In this document: piece after piece, positions 39,724 to 44,762 of the stretch
Position numbering within the stretch: position 1 is the first letter of the stretch
How the letters are laid out: the number at the start of each line of letters is the position of its first letter
NCBI GenBank assembly: GCA_938036785.1
Contig: CALHWE010000008.1
Location: 1 to 44,762 of the forward strand
Source: an uncultured Candidatus Saccharibacteria bacterium
GTDB taxonomy: Bacteria > Patescibacteriota > Saccharimonadia > Saccharimonadales > Saccharimonadaceae
Direction: 5' to 3'
Length of the DNA: 44,762 bases
Translations under genes and position numbers: made by a program
The notes under the pieces: generated by a model
Database searches by the model: none
The model's input: the letters and a program-made list of their open reading frames with translations, nothing else
What the model was told of the DNA's origin: nothing

Positions 39724-40263
39724 TTATTGTCTCCTTTCTAAGGCCATCCAACCTGCTGCTACGGATGCTGCCACAGATAGCTCATTGTTCATGAGCATAG
39801 TTCGTAGCCCGTCAGTTGTTAGCTGTATTACTTCAATATCCTCAGTATCGTCAAGATGTTGCCTATGCTTTATAGTGACATTATCAGCAAAGACGATCGC
39901 TATCTTGACACGGCTATTCGTAGGGTCCTCAAAAAATGTAGGTCCCTCTACAAAAAGACTGGAGGTGCCTCCAGTCTCTTCATATAATTCCCTTTTTGCA
40001 GCAATTAAAGCAGATTCACCCGCATCGATCTTACCCGCAGGAAATTCTATAACACTTTGCTGCGCTCCGTGTTTATACTGACGCACCAGTAAAAATTTGC
40101 CTTCATGAGTGCGTGGAACGATCAAAACGGCGTTCATACCCTCTCGCACGTAATAATCATCGAGGACTTTGCCTGACGGGAGCCTGACGGTTTCAATATT
40201 TAGCTTGTACCACGGTGAGTCGACTAACTTCTTTTGACTTATAACGTTCCATTCTTGATTCAT
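39724..40263 (-). CDS. ADP-ribose-pyrophosphatase-type Nudix hydrolase
   Basis: A 179-residue protein with a full Nudix box: Gly-Lys-Ile-Asp-Ala-Gly-Glu, seven residues, Arg-Glu-Leu-Tyr-Glu-Glu-Thr-Gly (~77-99). Phe-Pro-Ala-Gly just before the box is typical of ADP-ribose pyrophosphatases. The -10-like TAAAAT (minus, 40270-40275) ends 6 bases before the ATG, so the message is leaderless. It would hydrolyse ADP-ribose or a related nucleoside diphosphate. Confidence 0.88.
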   Translation of the reverse strand: MNQEWNVISQKKLVDSPWYKLNIETVRLPSGKVLDDYYVREGMNAVLIVPRTHEGKFLLVRQYKHGAQQSVIEFPAGKIDAGESALIAAKRELYEETGGTSSLFVEGPTFFEDPTNSRVKIAIVFADNVTIKHRQHLDDTEDIEVIQLTTDGLRTMLMNNELSVAASVAAGWMALERRQ

Positions 40264-40474
40264 AGTATTATTTTAGTACATTCTCAGACCTAACACTACC
40301 ATCAACAGTAGCATAAGTAGTATAAGCGATGTCATACATCCATGTATAAACAAGGCATTTGCACACTCAACAGTTCCCTTTCAAATTATGATACACCGTA
40401 AATCATAGGGCTCCAGCGGCACATAACAAGTAATCTCAAGGCATGTTCAGTTTTTTATCTTTTCTCGTATGTAG

Positions 40475-40480
40475 TAAAAT
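40475..40480 (+). promoter_or_regulatory. -10 box of tyrS
   Basis: TAAAAT, 7 bases before ATG 40488; no ribosome binding site and no T-box-like leader. Confidence 0.45.
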
Positions 40481-40487
40481 ACTATAC

Positions 40488-41723
40488 ATGAATACTCAAG
40501 CGCACCACGTTATTACCGACGAACACTTGATCGATGAAGCGCTATCTCGCTCAGTTGCCGAAATTCTTCCGAGCAAAGATAGTCTCAAAAAGGAGCTACA
40601 AAGTGGCCGCCGCCTCACATTCTATCTTGGTATTGACCCAACTGCGAACTATGTTCATCTTGGGCACTCAACAAATTATCTGATACTCGAACGGTTCCAC
40701 GCTCTTGGCCACCGGATTATTGTGCTAATTGGCGACTTTACCGCCATGATCGGTGATCCGAGCGATAAAACCTCGATGCGTGTGCAGCTAACACGCGAAC
40801 AAGTGCTGGAGAACCTGCAGACATTTAAGGCACAAATTGGCAAGATCCTAGACTTTAACGATATCGACAACCCGATAGAATTCCAGTTTAATTCGGAGTG
40901 GCTCTCCAAGCTAACATTTGAAGATTCTGTGGAGCTTGCCTCAAACTTTACCGTGCAGCAGATGCTAGAGCGCGATGCGTTCAAAAAGCGAGTCGCTGCC
41001 GAGAGGCCACTCTTCGTCCATGAGTTCTTCTATCCGCTGATGCAGGGCTACGATTCTGTGGCAATGGATGTTGATGTGGAGATCGGTGGCACCGACCAAA
41101 CATTCAACATGCTGGCTGGCCGCACATTACTCAAGCGCTACAAGCAGAAAGAAAAGTTTGTCATGACAACCACACTGCTCGAAAACCCAGAAACCGGCGA
41201 AAAATTAATGAGCAAAAGCCTTGGCACCGGTGTGGGTCTCGATCTGAATGCCAAAGATATGTTCTTTAAAATCATGCAGCTGGCGGATGCGGGTATTTAC
41301 CAGTGTTTTGTGGATTGTACGCGCCTGCCTATGAGTGAGATTGCTGTAATTAAAAATCGACTCAACGACGGAGAAAACCCACGCGATATCAAAAAGGGTC
41401 TTGCTCGAGAGATAGTGTCAATGTACCACGGAGCGAGCGCCGCCGTTGATGCCGAGCAGCAATGGGTCTCTGAGGTGAGTCAGAAGAATCTTGCCAAGGA
41501 TATTGATATCATTCAGGTAGATGCCCATGAGTCAATTATCGATATCATTGTTCGACTGAGCATCACAAAAAGTCGCGGCGAGGCCAGACGGCTCATCAAG
41601 CAACATGCCGTGAAGATCAATGACTCCAAAATTTCCAGCGAAGATACACCACTGACTAACGGTGACATTTTACGTGTTGGTAAGAAACACGCCCTCAAGG
41701 TAGCCTTGCACCCAAATCAATAG
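40488..41723 (+). CDS. tyrS: Tyrosyl-tRNA synthetase
   Basis: This class I synthetase has 411 residues from ATG 40488 (the longer start 40443 lies upstream of the -10 box). The HIGH motif is His-Leu-Gly-His (57-60) after Gly-Ile-Asp-Pro-Thr-Ala. The tyrosine pocket region contains Gln-Gly-Tyr-Asp-Ser and Gly-Gly-Thr-Asp-Gln. The KMSKS loop is Lys-Leu-Met-Ser-Lys-Ser. An S4 RNA-binding domain closes the protein (~345-405). It attaches Tyr to its tRNA. The motif set (HLGH with Lys-Leu-Met-Ser-Lys-Ser) is nearer to the TyrZ-like bacterial branch. Confidence 0.94.
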   Translation: MNTQAHHVITDEHLIDEALSRSVAEILPSKDSLKKELQSGRRLTFYLGIDPTANYVHLGHSTNYLILERFHALGHRIIVLIGDFTAMIGDPSDKTSMRVQLTREQVLENLQTFKAQIGKILDFNDIDNPIEFQFNSEWLSKLTFEDSVELASNFTVQQMLERDAFKKRVAAERPLFVHEFFYPLMQGYDSVAMDVDVEIGGTDQTFNMLAGRTLLKRYKQKEKFVMTTTLLENPETGEKLMSKSLGTGVGLDLNAKDMFFKIMQLADAGIYQCFVDCTRLPMSEIAVIKNRLNDGENPRDIKKGLAREIVSMYHGASAAVDAEQQWVSEVSQKNLAKDIDIIQVDAHESIIDIIVRLSITKSRGEARRLIKQHAVKINDSKISSEDTPLTNGDILRVGKKHALKVALHPNQ

Positions 41724-41849
41724 CATGGTGCGGAAAACTGGTATTATATGTCTACTACGGCAAGATGAATAATGTATAAGAGTGGTCTTGCCTTCATACA
41801 GTCATCTTTCAACCTTACTATCATCGATAGGTGATAAGATATTACTAGT

Positions 41850-42425
41850 ATGTACACCCGCACCATCACCATACCATCCTATAGCCAAACCCAGACACTG
41901 CGCTTGGTAGCGCCAAGCCCGGCTTATGCGCCGATTACCGTGCAGTGGATTCGTCGACCAGAGGTGACGCAATATTTGGGTGCGGATTTTTCGCACATGA
42001 CTGAGGAAGACGAAGTGGCGCATCTCCAGAATATGCTTGACGATGACGATCGGTATAGCTGGATGATTGAGCGTGATGGCGAAATCGTTGGCAATATTGA
42101 AATCAACGATATAAGAAAACTAAGCCGCAAATACGGCGTCACAGCGGGGGCATTTTGTACACTGATTGGCGATCCGAAAAACTGGGGTCAAGGCCTTGGG
42201 AGTTCTGCCAAGCAAGCAGCTTGCAATTGGGCGTTTTCTGAAGGTGGTTTTGCAATAATTGAGGCAAAAGCATACGCGCAAAATATCCGCAGCTGGAGTG
42301 CGCTCGAGAGGCTTGGCTATCGGTACACGGGAATCGAGCAAGGTGAAGTTGCGGGCGAGGCAGTGAAATGGAGGGTGTACACACTGGTAAGGGCTGATTG
42401 GGAGGAGCTGAGTTGGGCGAAATAA
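41850..42425 (+). CDS. GNAT-family N-acetyltransferase (RimJ-like)
   Basis: A 191-residue GNAT protein. The pantetheine-binding motif is near Ile-Gly-Asp-Pro-Lys-Asn-Trp-Gly-Gln-Gly-Leu-Gly (~110-121), a version of Q/RxxGxG/A, and Glu-Arg-Leu-Gly-Tyr-Arg-Tyr-Thr-Gly follows at ~152-160. The layout matches the RimJ/RimL acetyltransferase_3 group that acetylates protein N-termini or small molecules. GATATT (41838-41843) ends 6 bases before the ATG. The acceptor is unknown. Confidence 0.87.
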   Translation: MYTRTITIPSYSQTQTLRLVAPSPAYAPITVQWIRRPEVTQYLGADFSHMTEEDEVAHLQNMLDDDDRYSWMIERDGEIVGNIEINDIRKLSRKYGVTAGAFCTLIGDPKNWGQGLGSSAKQAACNWAFSEGGFAIIEAKAYAQNIRSWSALERLGYRYTGIEQGEVAGEAVKWRVYTLVRADWEELSWAK

Positions 42426-42682
42426 CAACTATCTTATTTCTCTTACTGAAGATGTGACATTTCATGTCTTTTGTAACGTTCTTCAGTCTTTCTCGTATGC
42501 TTTATAAATCATCTCATACGACTTACTTATAGAGACCTGCATATCACTATCTCTTGTCTAGCTATACCTCTCTACGAGACCAATGAGAGTAAACCAAAAA
42601 GTATTGCTCTTGCTGTAGAATCATGTAAGGAAGCGGCATAAGATTGTCTAAGAAGCACAGTGTCAGGAGTTACCAGCTGAAT

Positions 42683-43006
42683 TTATACAGACTCCTCTAC
42701 TCCCTTTCCTAGATAACGAGCTTCTTTCTCTTTTTCTCGCTCCTCTCTATAGGCAACCTTCAGTTCAGTAATTGAGTCTGGGGTAGTGGACATAGGTTTG
42801 ATGATAATGCGAGCCCGCAAATGGCTGTACTTGCCTTTTTTCGAATTAACGCCACCCCCGAGTGCTGCATTACCCAGTTTCTTCAACATTTCTATCGGCC
42901 TTTTGAATAGATTTACACGTTCATGTTTTGGAGCTGAAGGCTCATTATTTTTTCCCGACACATCAGGGGATTGCGGTTCATTTGTGAATTGTGGTCTTTC
43001 GCTCAT
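42683..43006 (-). CDS. Small charged cytoplasmic protein
   Basis: A 107-residue protein from ATG 43006, with TATAAT (minus, 43017-43022) 10 bases upstream; the longer start 43045 lies before the -10 box. The N-terminal half is polar (Ser, Pro, Asn, Glu), the middle is basic with a Gly-Gly-Gly turn, and the C-terminus is a charged Glu/Lys/Arg helix. No family or catalytic motif recognised. Confidence 0.6.
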   Translation of the reverse strand: MSERPQFTNEPQSPDVSGKNNEPSAPKHERVNLFKRPIEMLKKLGNAALGGGVNSKKGKYSHLRARIIIKPMSTTPDSITELKVAYREEREKEKEARYLGKGVEESV

Positions 43007-43226
43007 AATGGTTGCTATTATAAAATAGTCAACTAGTCTATGCAATATGCATGTGGGTAATTTGCTTTATTCCTTCGGAAGCTACTCAAAGGTGCTCCCT
43101 CAACACACCTTGGTCAATCCACGCATTGATGACAAGTAAACACACCGTCTCTCGCGACAACACAAGGATGAGCTCGATTAGTCCAATATTGAGTAGTAGT
43201 TCGGAATAAGTTATTGGTGTTCGTTT

Positions 43227-44324
43227 CTAGGCATCAACAATCTGCAGCAACCGCCGAAAAACAAAAGTTTTGTTGCGCTGCCGGTGCGGTGCTGCATCGA
43301 CAATGAGACCAGCCTGACAAAACTTATCGACCAGCGCGGAAGCCAACTGTTTGCTCGGCAATTCTGCCTGGTTGAGGATACTTGCCCGCGTAAAGATTGG
43401 CGTTATGAACAAAGCATCCAAAAATGATGGCGCATACCGACTTTGAAAGCTAGGCAGCGTCGCATGGATCTCACGATAGAGTGCATCGATTTCATCAACT
43501 CGCCGCTTCGTAATGAGCGCTTGTGTACGAACAGCTCGCAAAAATAGCGCTATCCATGTATGCCAGTCTCCTCGACTCACACCGCTAAGTGCTTCATAGT
43601 AGTCTCGACGATGCTGCTCAAGAAACTCAGAGAGATAGAGATTTGGATAAGAGGTTAATCTCTTCTCATACAAATACAATGGAATCATGATACGCCCAAC
43701 TCGGCCATTACCATCAGCAAACGGATGGATTGCTTCAAACTGGTAGTGTGCGACGGCAGCTTGAATAAGCCGATCGGGCTGACTATCATCATGCAGATAT
43801 TTCATGAGATCAGAAAATAGCTCAGGAATCTTGTGTGGCTCTGGTGGTATAAACCGAGCTTCATCAATTGTGGCACCTGGTGGCCCAATATGCACCTGAT
43901 GACGTCGGAATTCTCCTGGTGAGCGATGCATACCGCGTGACGAGTCTAGCAAGATACAATGCAGTTCTTTGATCACTACCTCGGCAAGTGGTCGCTTCTC
44001 TAAAAGCTCCTGGCCATGTGCGATCGCCCGTCGGTAGTTGGCAATCTCACGATAATCTCCGTGTAAGCGAGTTGTTTCCCCTCGCACCTCGGCCGCATCG
44101 AGCTCCAACACGTCAGTTAGTGTGGCCTGCGTCCCCTCAATGCTCGAACTGCGCACTGCTTCTTGCGTTTCGAACGATCGCCTAACAAGACGCGGATTCG
44201 GCAGGTGAATAACAGCTTCGTCGTAGCGGGCAATGGCCTCATGTGCTTGCACCAGGATAGGAAGCAATGGCGCTAAATCAAGAGTAGGTGGAAGTGGTAA
44301 TGGTGTGAATGGCCGATTCGACAT
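43227..44324 (-). CDS. Fic-domain protein with N-terminal autoinhibitory motif and C-terminal winged helix
   Basis: A 365-residue Fic protein. The core motif His-Pro-Phe-Ala-Asp-Gly-Asn-Gly-Arg-Val-Gly-Arg (200-211) is complete. An inhibitory motif Ser-x-x-x-Glu-Gly lies in Ser-Ser-Ser-Ile-Glu-Gly (59-64), which makes it a class II self-inhibited Fic enzyme. The C-terminal ~70 residues look like a winged-helix domain (Ser-Lys-Gln-Leu-Ala-Ser-Ala-Leu-Val-Asp-Lys). Fic proteins transfer AMP from ATP to hydroxyl groups of target proteins. No toxin-antitoxin partner gene is adjacent. An inverted repeat upstream (44381-44412) may be its operator. Confidence 0.9.
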   Translation of the reverse strand: MSNRPFTPLPLPPTLDLAPLLPILVQAHEAIARYDEAVIHLPNPRLVRRSFETQEAVRSSSIEGTQATLTDVLELDAAEVRGETTRLHGDYREIANYRRAIAHGQELLEKRPLAEVVIKELHCILLDSSRGMHRSPGEFRRHQVHIGPPGATIDEARFIPPEPHKIPELFSDLMKYLHDDSQPDRLIQAAVAHYQFEAIHPFADGNGRVGRIMIPLYLYEKRLTSYPNLYLSEFLEQHRRDYYEALSGVSRGDWHTWIALFLRAVRTQALITKRRVDEIDALYREIHATLPSFQSRYAPSFLDALFITPIFTRASILNQAELPSKQLASALVDKFCQAGLIVDAAPHRQRNKTFVFRRLLQIVDA

Positions 44325-44380
44325 AAATAAATGATCTTCTCGCTATTACGTTGTAATCTAGGTTAGTTTTAGTGTACTCC

Positions 44381-44412
44381 TTAGTCAAGAATTCTGCAAT
44401 ATTCTTGACTAA
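44381..44412. promoter_or_regulatory. 12-bp inverted repeat upstream of the Fic gene
   Basis: TTAGTCAAGAAT (44381-44392) and ATTCTTGACTAA (44401-44412) are perfect arms around an 8-base centre. A third partial copy, TTTCTTGACTA, follows near 44471-44481. It probably is an operator for the Fic protein's own winged helix or another regulator; a hairpin without a T-run is less likely. Confidence 0.55.
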
Positions 44413-44502
44413 ACCAAATGTAAGGATAGGAAACTTGCCTAAGAGAGGCCGTTAGTCATGTTTCACGCAAATTTCTTGACTATCGATTCAAGCACCAGGA
44501 GA

Positions 44503-44762
44503 TTAAAAATCCATAAGAAGGTCGCGTTGTTTCTCCGATCCCCCATCAATGATGCCTATTGCGGGCCAAGTCGAGGATCTGCTACTTCTTCGCCGCGCTG
44601 ATCGGCGGCAGGCCATGTTGCGGATACTACGGACCGTCGCGGTTTCGCTCGCTTCTGCCACAGACGCTACGCTAGCCGTGCTCGGCTTTGGAGCTACCTC
44701 ACCCGCCATGAGACGCTTGCGGAAGGCGAGCAGGGGTAGCCAGTTGTTCGGATTGATGCTGC
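44503..44762 (-). other. GC-rich edge segment with an open frame running off the window
   Basis: A minus-strand frame is open from the window end to TAA at 44503, with an internal ATG at 44709. Its product is Arg/Ser/Ala-rich with no recognisable motif. A plus-strand frame is also open through the same bases, so coding is not established. The composition is visibly richer in G and C than the ~4 kb before it. Confidence 0.25.

Noticed and set aside
42426..42682. Possible small gene or RNA between the GNAT and the charged small protein
   Set aside because: Only short frames without start signals and no strong stem-loop are present.
1..44762. CRISPR arrays, tRNA or rRNA genes, insertion-sequence transposases
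   Set aside because: I looked for regularly spaced repeats, cloverleaf-like GGTTCGA segments and DDE transposase motifs and saw none that I could support. A tRNA scan would settle this.

Overview
The window looks like a chromosomal stretch of a Candidatus Saccharibacteria (TM7 / Patescibacteria) genome. The clues are the gene set: a reduced VirB2/VirB6/PrgI/VirB4/VirD4-like type IV secretion operon with a CHAP hydrolase inside it, stand-alone aspS and tyrS, a clusterless MutY-like glycosylase, many short membrane-anchored proteins of unknown family, and very short 5' leaders. TGA closes several intact genes (for example dinB, mutY and the VirB6-like gene), so the standard code applies, not the UGA=Gly code of Gracilibacteria/Absconditabacteria. 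The placement is an inference from gene content; no rRNA or tRNA gene was found.

Layout. 1-2.8 kb: two tandem paralogous C-terminally anchored proteins, then a secreted protein overlapping a membrane protein. 3-5.2 kb: a putative secreted metalloprotease and a VIT1-like metal transporter. 5.4-15.3 kb: housekeeping and repair genes (MutY-like glycosylase, DNA polymerase IV, inositol-monophosphatase-like enzyme, two alpha/beta hydrolases of which one is interrupted by a stop, a metallo-beta-lactamase-fold protein, AspRS, a CBS-domain membrane protein). 15.3-17.4 kb: a DsbA-like thiol oxidoreductase, a Gly/Gln-rich membrane protein and a RelB/RelE-type toxin-antitoxin pair. 17.5-23.4 kb: an OmpR-type two-component system, a small winged-helix protein, a Nudix protein and a 936-residue fusion of a GT2 and a GT39 glycosyltransferase. 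23.5-30.6 kb: an RTX-repeat lipase with a frameshift, preceded by five tandem membrane-anchored paralogues. 30.7-38.5 kb: the type IV secretion operon. 38.7-44.8 kb: a HxlR regulator, Nudix hydrolase, TyrRS, GNAT acetyltransferase and a Fic protein; the last 250 bases differ in composition.

Two findings stand out. First, the lipase region looks like a toxin-immunity array. Five paralogues of one membrane-anchored protein stand in tandem. The last is translationally coupled to the lipase, and three of the others are followed by decayed 5' scraps of the same lipase gene. The array lies directly downstream of the secretion operon on the same strand. Second, three promoters around the two-component system (16568, 19742 and 23327, all minus strand) share an operator of identical geometry: TTTAAG, 5 bases, a degenerate second half-site, 10 bases, then the -10 box. 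This gives the response regulator a candidate regulon: a Gly-rich membrane protein, a winged-helix protein and the glycosyltransferase fusion.

A third theme is translation start architecture. About seventeen transcription units have a -10 hexamer ending 5-10 bases before the start codon, which implies leaderless or near-leaderless mRNAs. Genes inside operons instead carry clear AGGAGG-type ribosome binding sites.
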